Assembly: GCA_036164085.1 (NCBI GenBank)
Contig: JAYZJV010000013.1
Coordinates: 1-13,258, forward strand
DNA: 13,258 nt
Reading direction: 5' to 3'
Source of the DNA: TMED-70 sp036164085
GTDB lineage: Bacteria; Chloroflexota; Dehalococcoidia; Lucifugimonadales; Lucifugimonadaceae
The translations under genes and the position numbers were made by a program. The notes under the pieces were generated by a model. That model was given only the letters and a program-made list of their open reading frames with translations, did no database searches and had not been told where the DNA came from. Shown piece after piece: positions 6,304-13,258 of this stretch (positions are counted from its first letter, which is position 1; each line of letters begins with the position of its first letter).

Positions 6304-8367
6304 ATGTCTGAGATATTATATGGAGTAATAGCATCCATTGTTTCGTTATTAGTAGCTGGACTTCTTTTCTTAAGAGTTCAAAGAATCAAAGTCGCTAATG
6401 AAGAGGTTCTAAACATAGGGAACCTTATTAAAGAAGGAGCAATGGCCTTTCTAAAAAGGGAATATACTGTTTTATCAATCTTTGTTTTAGCTGTATTTTT
6501 AATTTTAGTTATTTTCATAGATTTAGATCTATTGGGAATAATAGGAACTAGTCAAGGGAACATTAATATGTCTATTTCCTATCTGCTTGGAGCAATAGGT
6601 TCAGCCTTAGCAGGATATTTTGGGATGGCTGCAGCGGTAAGAGGAAACTCAAGAACAACAGAAGCTTCTCAAAAAAGTTTAAATAATGGGTTGCGTGTAG
6701 CATTTAGTACTGGGGCAGTTCCAGGGTTTGCCGTAGTAGGAATTGGTCTTTTAGGTGTTTCCGTTTTATATATGATTTTTGAAAGCCCTACCGTCATTGC
6801 AGGGTTTGGTTTTGGAGCAAGCTCAGTCGGTCTATTTGCCAGAGTTGCTGGTGGTGTGTACACAAAAGCTGCAGACGTTGGAGCTGATCTAGTAGGTAAG
6901 GTAGAAGCTGGTCTTCCAGAAGATGATCCAAGAAACCCAGCAACAATCGCTGATAATGTTGGAGATATGGTTGGTGATACAGCTGGAATGAGTGCAGACT
7001 TATTTGAATCGTATGCTGGATCTCTTATAGCAACAATAGCCTTAGCTGTTGTTGCAACAAAAAGTCTAACAAGCGATTTGGTTATTCTGCCAATAATCGT
7101 TTCAAGTATTGGTGTTTTAGCTTCTATTATTGGGACCTTCCTAGTAAGAACTAAAGAAGGCGCGTCAATGAGTAATCTTTTATGGAGTTTTAGAATCGGT
7201 ATTTTTGGAGCTACAATTCTAGGATTAATTGGAACAGGTATATATATATATGCAAAAGATATGGATTTTAATCTTTTATGGGTGATTTTATTTGGTAACT
7301 TACTAGGAATAATAGTAGGAACCGCAACAGAATATTTTACCTCTTATGAATACAAACCTGTAAAATGGATGGCTTCACAAGCAGAAACGGGAGCTGCATC
7401 GGTAATTATAGCCGGGATAGCAGTAGGTTTATATTCAACTGTTATACCTGCAATAACTATAGCTGCAGGTATACTAATTTCGTTTACTCTTGCTGGCGGT
7501 ACGATTGATCAACCTATTATGGGTCTGTACGGTATCGCTTTAGCATCTGTTGGTATGTTAAGCACTTTAGCTATAACTTTAAGTACTGATAGCTTTGGTC
7601 CTGTAAGTGATAATGCCGGTGGTATTGCTGAACAAGCAGGTTTAGATCCAAAAGTAAGAGAAAGAACAGATGCTTTAGATAGCCTAGGAAATACTACTGC
7701 TGCTACAGGTAAAGGTATATCTGTAACAAGTGCGGTGCTTACTTCTCTAGCTCTTTTGGCTACATATGCCACAGTAGCAGGAATAACTGAACTAAATTTA
7801 CTAAACCCTAAAATACTTGTTGGAGCAATTATAGGAGGTTTATTACCGTTTGTTTTTGCTGGACTTACAATGGCTGCAGTGGGAAGAGCTGCTGGTGCCA
7901 TGATTGAAGAAGTTCGAAGGCAGTTCAGAGAAATAAAAGGATTAAAAGAAGGGAAAAAAGGAGTAAAACCTGATGTAGCTAAAGCTGTTGAAATTTCCAC
8001 TAATGGTGCATTAAAGGAAATGATAATTCCAGGAACATTAGCAATTTTAGCACCTATAATAGTTGGTATTTTGCCGTTTTTAGGACCTGAAGCACTAGGT
8101 AGTATGCTTGCAGGTTCTATTATTTCAGGATTTCTGTTAGCTTTATTTCTTAACAATTTCGGGGGCGCAGCAGACAACGCCAAAAAGTATATCGAATTAG
8201 GTAACCATGGTGGTAAAGGGTCCGATGCTCATGAAGCTGGAGTGATAGGTGATACTGTAGGTGACCCAACAAAGGATACGAGTGGACCAGCATTAAATAT
8301 ATTGCTTAAACTTATGGCAATTGTATCAATAGTATTTGGTCCTCTATTCTTAAGTATAAGCGGCTAG
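6304..8367 (+). CDS. hppA: K+-dependent-type membrane-bound ion-translocating pyrophosphatase
   Basis: HppA hydrolyses pyrophosphate and pumps H+ or Na+ across the inner membrane. At 687 residues it is of normal length, with many hydrophobic segments consistent with the family's roughly 16 helices. Active-site motifs are present: DVGADLVGKVEAGLPEDD followed by ADNVGDMVGD (216-225), AGMSADLFESY just after it, NAGGIAEQAG, and the C-terminal GGAADNAKK (620-628), GGKGSDAH and GDTVGDPTKDTSGPALN. SLGNTTAATGKG (460-471) carries Ala466 and Gly469, the pair known to mark K+-requiring enzymes; K+-independent ones have Lys and Thr. Met222, Ala623 and Thr656 depart from what I recall as consensus Asn, Trp and Phe. 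H+ versus Na+ specificity cannot be decided by eye. The gene stands apart, with gaps on both sides. Confidence 0.96.
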   Translation: MSEILYGVIASIVSLLVAGLLFLRVQRIKVANEEVLNIGNLIKEGAMAFLKREYTVLSIFVLAVFLILVIFIDLDLLGIIGTSQGNINMSISYLLGAIGSALAGYFGMAAAVRGNSRTTEASQKSLNNGLRVAFSTGAVPGFAVVGIGLLGVSVLYMIFESPTVIAGFGFGASSVGLFARVAGGVYTKAADVGADLVGKVEAGLPEDDPRNPATIADNVGDMVGDTAGMSADLFESYAGSLIATIALAVVATKSLTSDLVILPIIVSSIGVLASIIGTFLVRTKEGASMSNLLWSFRIGIFGATILGLIGTGIYIYAKDMDFNLLWVILFGNLLGIIVGTATEYFTSYEYKPVKWMASQAETGAASVIIAGIAVGLYSTVIPAITIAAGILISFTLAGGTIDQPIMGLYGIALASVGMLSTLAITLSTDSFGPVSDNAGGIAEQAGLDPKVRERTDALDSLGNTTAATGKGISVTSAVLTSLALLATYATVAGITELNLLNPKILVGAIIGGLLPFVFAGLTMAAVGRAAGAMIEEVRRQFREIKGLKEGKKGVKPDVAKAVEISTNGALKEMIIPGTLAILAPIIVGILPFLGPEALGSMLAGSIISGFLLALFLNNFGGAADNAKKYIELGNHGGKGSDAHEAGVIGDTVGDPTKDTSGPALNILLKLMAIVSIVFGPLFLSISG

Positions 8368-8380
8368 TGAGATTTATTAA

Positions 8381-8431
8381 TATAAATTCTCTTTTAGGCT
8401 AAGATCTATCAAAACTAGGAGAGAATTTATA
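8381..8431. repeat. Long imperfect inverted repeat between hppA and the hydrolase operon
   Basis: Arms 8381-8397 and 8415-8431 pair over 17 positions: 15 Watson-Crick pairs and two G-U pairs (8393/8419, 8394/8418). The outer 10-bp core, ATAAATTCTC with GAGAATTTAT, is perfect, and the loop is 17 nt. No run of T follows either arm, so it is not a standard intrinsic terminator. The right arm contains AGGAG, 23 nt before the next start codon and so too far away to serve it. It may be an operator or an RNA leader hairpin. Confidence 0.55.
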
Positions 8432-8433
8432 AA
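8428..8433 (+). promoter_or_regulatory. Possible -10 box giving a near-leaderless hydrolase transcript
   Basis: TATAAA sits 11 bases before ATG 8445, and the gene has no ribosome binding site at a usable distance. If this is the -10 box, transcription would start within about five bases of the ATG. No -35 match is visible, and the site overlaps the inverted repeat. Weak evidence. Confidence 0.22.
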
Positions 8434-8444
8434 ATATTTAAATT

Positions 8445-9323
8445 ATGGAAAAAGATAAGCTTTATATATTAGGGGCAGGTACTCCGACTCCAACTGAATC
8501 TAGGTTTGGATCAGCTTATGTTGCTGACATAGATGGTGAGAAAATAATGTTTGATTGTGGGCCTGCAGCAACACATAAATTAGTTAAGAGTGGTTTATGG
8601 CCTACTGATATAGATAATTTATTTTTCACTCATCACCACTTCGATCACGATATAGATTATCCTTGTTTTTTATTATGCAGATGGGATCAAAGTATTGGAA
8701 AAGAAAACACATTAAATGTATTCGGGCCTAAATTAACTGAAAAATTAACAGAAGAAATTTATGGTGAAAATGGAGCTTTCTCACATGATTGGAAAGCTAG
8801 AGTTAATCATCCATTAAGTCAAAAAGTTTACGTTAATAGAGGAGGAACATTGCCAAGAACACCTCCAAAAGCAAATGCTAGAGATATTACTCCTGGAACA
8901 GTAAGGGTTTCTAAAAAATGGGAGGTGACATCTGATGTAGCTGAGCATGTTCAGCCTTATCTTGATTCACTAGCTTATAGGCTTGAAACATCTAAAAACA
9001 AATCAATCGTTTTTACAGGAGATACACAGCCTTGTAAATCAGTAGTTAATTTAGCACAAAATGCAGATTATTTAGTTTGTATGTGCTGGGATGATCAAGA
9101 AGCTATGAATGAGAATGGTGAGTTTTATGGGCAATGTGGTACTGAAGGTGCTGCTCAAATGGCTCAAGATGCAAATGTTAAAAACTTAGTTTTAGTCCAT
9201 ATGGGTCCAAACATTAGTAAATCTGAGAATATAAATTCTGCTAATGAAAAGATTGGAAAAATTTACAACGGTAATATAATATTCTCTGAAGAAATAAAAT
9301 CAATTGATCTTTGGAGTAAATAA
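8445..9323 (+). CDS. MBL-fold metallohydrolase (RNase Z/arylsulfatase-like)
   Basis: This 292-residue protein has the metallo-beta-lactamase fold with a complete set of metal ligands: HHHFDH (63-68, giving His63, His65, Asp67, His68), His168 in AEHVQPY, Asp193 in FTGDT and His252 in VHMGP. The N-terminal LYILGAGTPTPTESRFGSAY resembles the RNase Z/arylsulfatase branch rather than glyoxalase II or beta-lactamases. The substrate cannot be read from the sequence. No signal peptide is seen, so it is probably cytoplasmic. An in-frame TAA at 8439-8441 rules out any start earlier than ATG 8445, and no ribosome binding site precedes it. It is followed directly by the deacylase frame and probably leads a three-gene hydrolase operon. 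A cysteine-rich patch (Cys212, Cys214, Cys231) is unexplained. Confidence 0.88.
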   Translation: MEKDKLYILGAGTPTPTESRFGSAYVADIDGEKIMFDCGPAATHKLVKSGLWPTDIDNLFFTHHHFDHDIDYPCFLLCRWDQSIGKENTLNVFGPKLTEKLTEEIYGENGAFSHDWKARVNHPLSQKVYVNRGGTLPRTPPKANARDITPGTVRVSKKWEVTSDVAEHVQPYLDSLAYRLETSKNKSIVFTGDTQPCKSVVNLAQNADYLVCMCWDDQEAMNENGEFYGQCGTEGAAQMAQDANVKNLVLVHMGPNISKSENINSANEKIGKIYNGNIIFSEEIKSIDLWSK

Positions 9324-9325
9324 AT

Positions 9326-10918
9326 ATTCTTGATATTTTAATAAAAAATGGCAGGGTATATTCTGGAAATACAGATAACCCTGAATCAGTAAATATTGGC
9401 ATAAAAGATTCAGTTATTGACTTTATTGGAACAGAAACTCCTGAAAGCAAAACTGAAATAGATGCATCTAGTTATATCGTAACTCCCGGTTTTATAGATC
9501 TACATACGCATAGCGATATATCATTCCTAGTTGACCCTGAAGCAGATAGTAAACTTACTCAAGGAGTTACTTTTGAACTAGTAGGAAATTGTGGTATGAG
9601 TTTTTGTGCTCCATTAAATTCAAACTCTAAACAAACACTTTCTGACAGACTCGCTAGATATGATTCAGATGTGAAAGTTGATTGGAATGATTTCAATGAT
9701 TGGTTAGAAAAAATAGAAAAGAATAAACCATCAATTAATATGGCAGCTCAATTAGGACATGGAGTTTTAAGATCTTATGTTATGGGAATGAAAGCAGTAT
9801 CTGCAACACCTGATGATTTAGAAGGAATGAAAAAAGTTGTTCGGTCTTCAATAGATCAAGGGATTTTAGGATTTTCTACAGGACTATGGTATGCTCCAGG
9901 ATCCTACTCTCATACGGAAGAAATCGTAGAAATTACAAAAGTAGTTGCAGAGTATGATTTACTATATTCTAGCCATATACGTTCAGAAAGTGATGATTCA
10001 TCAGGATTATTTCCAGCTCACGCTGAGGCAATAGAAATAGGCAGAAGAACCGGAGCTAAAATTCAAATAAGTCATGTAAAATCTGTTGGCCCGAAATTTT
10101 GGGGAAGAGGAAATGAATTATTAGAAGGTATGTATAGAGCAAGAGAAGAAGGAATTGACGTAGCAGGAGATCAATATCCCTATGAATGGTCTAGCACTCC
10201 AACAAGTGGATGCATGTTCCCAAGGTGGAGCCTTGAAGGAGGAAGAGAGAAAACTCTGGAAAGGCTAAAAGATTCTAGTATAAGAGAACAAATAAAATCT
10301 GAAACTATAAATTACATAAATAGATTTCATGGCGCTGAAGGATGTGTCTTGGCTGAGTTTTCAAATGATAAAAGCCTAGAAGGAATGAATCTATCAGAAA
10401 TTTCAGAAGAATTTTCTTGTACACCTGAAGAAGCTGCTATGAGGTTGTATGAAATATCAGAAGGTTCGTTTGTGCTTCATTCAATGGAAGAAAAAGATAT
10501 AGATACGATAGGAATGTCAGACATAATTGCAGTAGCTTCAGATGGTAATTCTCTCAGAAACACTGGTCCCCTATCGTCAGGAAAACCGCATCCAAGAAGT
10601 TATGGTACTAATACGAGGTTTATTGAGGACATGGTAGTAAATAAGAAACTAGTTCCTATTTCCAAAGCTATTTACAGAATGACAGCCCTACCTGCTAGTA
10701 GATTGGGATTAAAAAGAAGAGGTGAAATAAAAAAAGGATATTTTGCTGATATTAATATTTTTAGACCTGAAGATTTAAAAGAAAAAGCTACATATGTTGA
10801 CCCACATCAATATTCAACTGGAATGAAATATGTAATAGTAAATGGAAATATAGCTTTAAAAGATAGCAAAAAGATAACAGGAAGATTTGGACAAGTTGTT
10901 AGATCTAAAGAAGGATAA
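9326..10918 (+). CDS. N-acyl-D-amino-acid deacylase (D-aminoacylase family), probable ATT start
   Basis: This amidohydrolase-superfamily enzyme removes acyl groups from N-acyl-D-amino acids or related amides. From ATT 9326 it is 530 residues, the usual family length. Visible metal ligands are His60 and His62 in GFIDLHTHSD, Cys89 in VGNCG, His217 in SSHIRSE, His250 in ISHVKSVG and Asp406 in ASDGN. FSTGLWYAPG, DQYPYEW and HPRSYGTNTRF are further family motifs. The first ATG in frame is 9596, which would delete the HxH and Cys89, so it cannot be the true start. The frame stays open back to a TAA at 9317. ATT 9326 gives LDILIKNGRVYSG, matching how family members begin after Met, and GGAG (9313-9316) lies nine bases upstream. 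It follows the MBL gene by two bases; creatininase starts three bases after it. Confidence 0.9.
   Translation: MLDILIKNGRVYSGNTDNPESVNIGIKDSVIDFIGTETPESKTEIDASSYIVTPGFIDLHTHSDISFLVDPEADSKLTQGVTFELVGNCGMSFCAPLNSNSKQTLSDRLARYDSDVKVDWNDFNDWLEKIEKNKPSINMAAQLGHGVLRSYVMGMKAVSATPDDLEGMKKVVRSSIDQGILGFSTGLWYAPGSYSHTEEIVEITKVVAEYDLLYSSHIRSESDDSSGLFPAHAEAIEIGRRTGAKIQISHVKSVGPKFWGRGNELLEGMYRAREEGIDVAGDQYPYEWSSTPTSGCMFPRWSLEGGREKTLERLKDSSIREQIKSETINYINRFHGAEGCVLAEFSNDKSLEGMNLSEISEEFSCTPEEAAMRLYEISEGSFVLHSMEEKDIDTIGMSDIIAVASDGNSLRNTGPLSSGKPHPRSYGTNTRFIEDMVVNKKLVPISKAIYRMTALPASRLGLKRRGEIKKGYFADINIFRPEDLKEKATYVDPHQYSTGMKYVIVNGNIALKDSKKITGRFGQVVRSKEG
10911..10915 (+). promoter_or_regulatory. Ribosome binding site for the creatininase-family gene
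   Basis: AAGGA at the end of the deacylase gene lies six bases before ATG 10922. This supports that start and coupled expression of the two genes. Confidence 0.6.
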
Positions 10919-10921
10919 ATC

Positions 10922-11662
10922 ATGAAAAACTTAGAATTTTTTAATAGGAACCAAGCCAGAGATTTTATAAATAAGAATAAACCTATGGCTATCATTCCAA
11001 CAGGATCTGTTGAACAGCATCTAAATCATTTGTTTATAGGAATGGACATTAATTCTGCTACAAGAATTGCTGAAGATTTATCAAAAAAGTTTCCTGAAGA
11101 TGCTTTATTTTATCGACCATTAAATGCAGGAATAGCTGAACACCATATGGCTTTCCCTGGAACTATGACATTGAGGGTTAATACTTTTATTGGTGTTTTA
11201 ACTGACGTCGTAAATAGCTTGATAAGGGGTGGTATAACTAAAATTCTTTTTATAAATGGTCACGGCGGAAACACTGAACCTATGAGAACTGCAATGCAAA
11301 ATATAAACCTCGAGATGAAAGGCCTTCATAGTGAATTAGATACTTCAGAAGTTAGAACTCATCTTGATTATATGGAATTACTAAATAACGACTCTAAAAT
11401 TGATATCAGATATACAAGTTATTGGGAAATGCATGATAAGGAATTTATTAAAAATACAATACAAGACGATGTATGGCCAGGACATGCAGGTGAGTATGAA
11501 ACTTCGGTTGCTCTATATATGTTCCCTGATTTAGTTGATAAAGAAGCTATAAAAAATGATCCTTTAGGAACATCTTCTGATGCCTCAAAAGAAAAAGGAG
11601 AAGCTATATATAATGACATAATCAAACAGTATTCTAAGATAATTTCAGAGATGCTTTCATAA
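10922..11662 (+). CDS. Creatininase-family metal-dependent amidohydrolase
   Basis: The 246-residue protein belongs to the creatininase family, which hydrolyses cyclic or linear amides with two bound metals. Recognisable ligands are Glu31 and His33 in GSVEQHLNH, Asp42 in IGMD, His114 in NGHGGN, and a Glu in HAGEYETS (188-195). AEHHMAFPGTMTL (72-84) is another family segment. True creatininase reads His-Tyr-Glu at the His114 site; here it is His-Gly-Gly, as in ArfB- and MftE-like members that use the later Glu. It is therefore probably not a creatininase. Likely substrates are amides, formamides or peptide-like compounds, in line with the deacylase three bases upstream. It ends five bases from the convergent mutS stop. 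No signal peptide is seen. Confidence 0.88.
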   Translation: MKNLEFFNRNQARDFINKNKPMAIIPTGSVEQHLNHLFIGMDINSATRIAEDLSKKFPEDALFYRPLNAGIAEHHMAFPGTMTLRVNTFIGVLTDVVNSLIRGGITKILFINGHGGNTEPMRTAMQNINLEMKGLHSELDTSEVRTHLDYMELLNNDSKIDIRYTSYWEMHDKEFIKNTIQDDVWPGHAGEYETSVALYMFPDLVDKEAIKNDPLGTSSDASKEKGEAIYNDIIKQYSKIISEMLS

Positions 11663-11667
11663 TCTAA

Positions 11668-13258
11668 CTATAAATCTCTTTGGATATCTGAAATTATTTT
11701 CATAAGTTCAAATGGAGTTATATTAATTAAATCTAAGTCTTTTATTTTCTTTGAAACTTCAGAAATATTATCTTCAAATAGTAGAGGTTGGAATGAATTA
11801 TTGCTATGTTTTGGATTTTCAAATTCTGAAAGTAAAACCTTAGCTTTCAATAATACTTCCATAGGAATACCTGCAATTTCTGCAACGTTAATACCATAAG
11901 ATTTTTCTGCAGAACCTTCAATTATTCGGTGTAAGAAATTTATAGAATTATTTTCTTCATGAACTGCTACTTGAAGATTAATAATATTAGAATAAGTTTC
12001 AGGTAATTTTGTTAATTCGTGAAAATGAGTAGCAAATAAAGTTCTAAATTTCTTCTCTTCTTTTGTGTTTATATATTCTAAAATTGACCATGCAATTGAT
12101 AATCCATCATAAGTACTAGTTCCTCTTCCGATCTCATCTAAAACAGCAAATGATTTATTAGTAGATTGAGATAAAATTCTAGATGTTTCTTCCATCTCTA
12201 TGAGGAAAGTAGATTTGCCTGTATGAATATCATCTGTAAGGCCAGTTCTTGTAAAAATCCTATCAACTATACCAATTTCACATTTACTCGCTGGTACAAA
12301 TGAACCTATCTGTGAAAGTATTACAATAATCGCCATAGTTCTTAAGTAAGTAGATTTTCCAGACATATTTGGACCGGTTATAATGGCAGTATTTATCTTT
12401 TCAGTAAAATTCAAGTCATTTGGAACAAATTTACCAAAGCCTAATGTCTTATCAATAACTGGGTGTAAAGCATCTCTAATGTCAAATTTATTATCATTAG
12501 ATAAAACTGGTTTTATCCAGTTATTATGATTTGCTATTGAATAAAATGAAAAAATTGTATCTATAATTGAAACATCTTCACTCATAAATAATATGTCTTC
12601 TTTGAATTTTGTTATCTCTTCACAAATTTGGGTAAATACAGCATCTTCTAAATTAGAAATTTTCTCATCAGCATTTAGAATTTTTTCTTCTAGTATTTTT
12701 AATTCTTCAGTATAAAATCGTTCAGAATTAGCCAATGTTTGTCTTCTAATAAAATGGTCTGGGACTTGATCTAAATTAGATTTGGTTACTTCAAAATAAT
12801 ATCCAAAAACTCTATTGAAGCTTATTTTTAAGTTATTAATACCAGTTTTGTTTTTTTCAGATGATTCTAATGAAAGCAAAGATGAGTTGGATTCATATTT
12901 TATTGAGATCAATTCATCTAATTCGGAATTAAATCCAGTTCGAACAGGTAATCTAGACTGATTTTCGAATAAGGTTTCAGTATCAATGGCTTCGTTTAGG
13001 AATTTAGTCAATTTAGTTATATTTTTCGACACTACATTAAATTTAAATGGAGATCCTGAAAACATTTTTTTCAAAATATTTAATTGTGAAATACTTTCAT
13101 ATAAGGAAAACAAATCTCTATAATTACAAGTCTTATTTTCAATTCTGTTTATAAGCCTTTCTAAATCACTTATCTTTTTTAGAATTTCAGTTAGATCATA
13201 TAAGTCAGTTTTATTTTCAAATATCCAATCAAGTTTATTATGACGATTATTTATTTTT
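11668..13258 (-). CDS. mutS: DNA mismatch repair ATPase MutS, C-terminal part (runs off the window)
   Basis: MutS recognises mismatches and recruits MutL in an ATP-dependent way. The frame is open to the right edge, so only the last 529 residues are visible; the mismatch-binding domain is outside the window. The most upstream visible part includes DLERLINRIENKT, the core (lever) domain signature. Then come the clamp coiled coil, Walker A GPNMSGKST (nt 12375-12349), the Walker B/signature region DEIGRGTSTYDG (nt 12138-12103), and ATHFHEL. GSAEKSYGINVAEIAGIP is the family's helix-turn-helix dimer segment. The C-terminus ends with the expected PLLFED...LDLINITPFELMKII region, so the 3' end is complete. 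A TTG at 13113 is internal, not the start. It belongs to MutS1 rather than the SMR-domain MutS2. Confidence 0.95.
   Translation of the reverse strand, partial: KINNRHNKLDWIFENKTDLYDLTEILKKISDLERLINRIENKTCNYRDLFSLYESISQLNILKKMFSGSPFKFNVVSKNITKLTKFLNEAIDTETLFENQSRLPVRTGFNSELDELISIKYESNSSLLSLESSEKNKTGINNLKISFNRVFGYYFEVTKSNLDQVPDHFIRRQTLANSERFYTEELKILEEKILNADEKISNLEDAVFTQICEEITKFKEDILFMSEDVSIIDTIFSFYSIANHNNWIKPVLSNDNKFDIRDALHPVIDKTLGFGKFVPNDLNFTEKINTAIITGPNMSGKSTYLRTMAIIVILSQIGSFVPASKCEIGIVDRIFTRTGLTDDIHTGKSTFLIEMEETSRILSQSTNKSFAVLDEIGRGTSTYDGLSIAWSILEYINTKEEKKFRTLFATHFHELTKLPETYSNIINLQVAVHEENNSINFLHRIIEGSAEKSYGINVAEIAGIPMEVLLKAKVLLSEFENPKHSNNSFQPLLFEDNISEVSKKIKDLDLINITPFELMKIISDIQRDL

Noticed and set aside
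7240..7252. Short TA dinucleotide run
   Set aside because: It lies within the hppA coding frame as alternating Ile and Tyr codons, with no sign of a separate element.
7509..8183. Long open frame (224 codons) on the - strand opposite hppA
   Set aside because: Its Pro/Ala/Ile-rich composition is what the reverse of a helical membrane gene gives; it matches no family and has no promoter or ribosome binding site.
8381..8431. Inverted repeat as an intrinsic terminator of hppA
   Set aside because: The stem is AT-rich, the loop is 17 nt, and no T-run follows on either strand.
9596..10918. ATG 9596 as the deacylase start
   Set aside because: It would remove the HxH metal motif and the metal cysteine although the upstream frame encodes them intact.

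Overview
This is a strongly AT-rich bacterial chromosome segment carrying tightly packed housekeeping genes plus one small set of catabolic hydrolases. It uses the standard genetic code, with TAA, TAG and TGA all ending genes. I see no tRNA, rRNA, CRISPR array, insertion sequence, phage gene or attachment site. Small intergenic gaps, frequent stop/start overlaps and low GC suggest a streamlined genome. The mix of a K+-type membrane pyrophosphatase, an N-acyl-D-amino-acid deacylase and a creatininase-family protein would fit a low-GC marine Chloroflexota (SAR202/Dehalococcoidia-like) lineage. That placement is a guess from gene content, not something the sequence proves.

Left block, + strand, 1-3467: the 3' end of an unrecognised membrane protein (1-264), a DUF502 membrane protein (333-947), thiL (947-1903), tsaE (1887-2393), tsaB (2390-3004) and ndk (3015-3467). 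From DUF502 to tsaB each gene overlaps the next, so this looks like one transcript. It supplies thiamine diphosphate, part of the t6A tRNA-modification machinery and nucleoside triphosphates.

Middle block: rsfS lies on the - strand, with its stop overlapping the ndk stop by 6 nt. A divergent + strand run of mnmA-rnhB-thiE (3903-6247) follows, with overlapping ends and a good extended -10 promoter candidate upstream. Then comes a long K+-type hppA proton/sodium-pumping pyrophosphatase with a strong ribosome binding site. ThiE and ThiL together catalyse the last two steps to thiamine diphosphate although their genes are about 4 kb apart. TsaB/TsaE (t6A37) and MnmA (s2U34) both act on anticodon loops.

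Right block: after a 77-nt gap holding a long imperfect inverted repeat, three metal-dependent hydrolases form an apparent operon: an MBL-fold hydrolase, an N-acyl-D-amino-acid deacylase and a creatininase-family amidohydrolase. The deacylase has no ATG/GTG/TTG at its proper N-terminus and most likely starts at ATT 9326, so an ATG-based gene call would remove about 90 residues, including the HxH metal motif and the metal-site cysteine. mutS enters from the right edge on the - strand and ends 5 nt from the creatininase gene.

Main points for a second look: non-canonical start codons (deacylase, probably rsfS, possibly tsaE), the inverted repeat at 8381-8431, and non-consensus residues in the pyrophosphatase active-site motifs. 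I did not find a clearly new defence or mobile system here.
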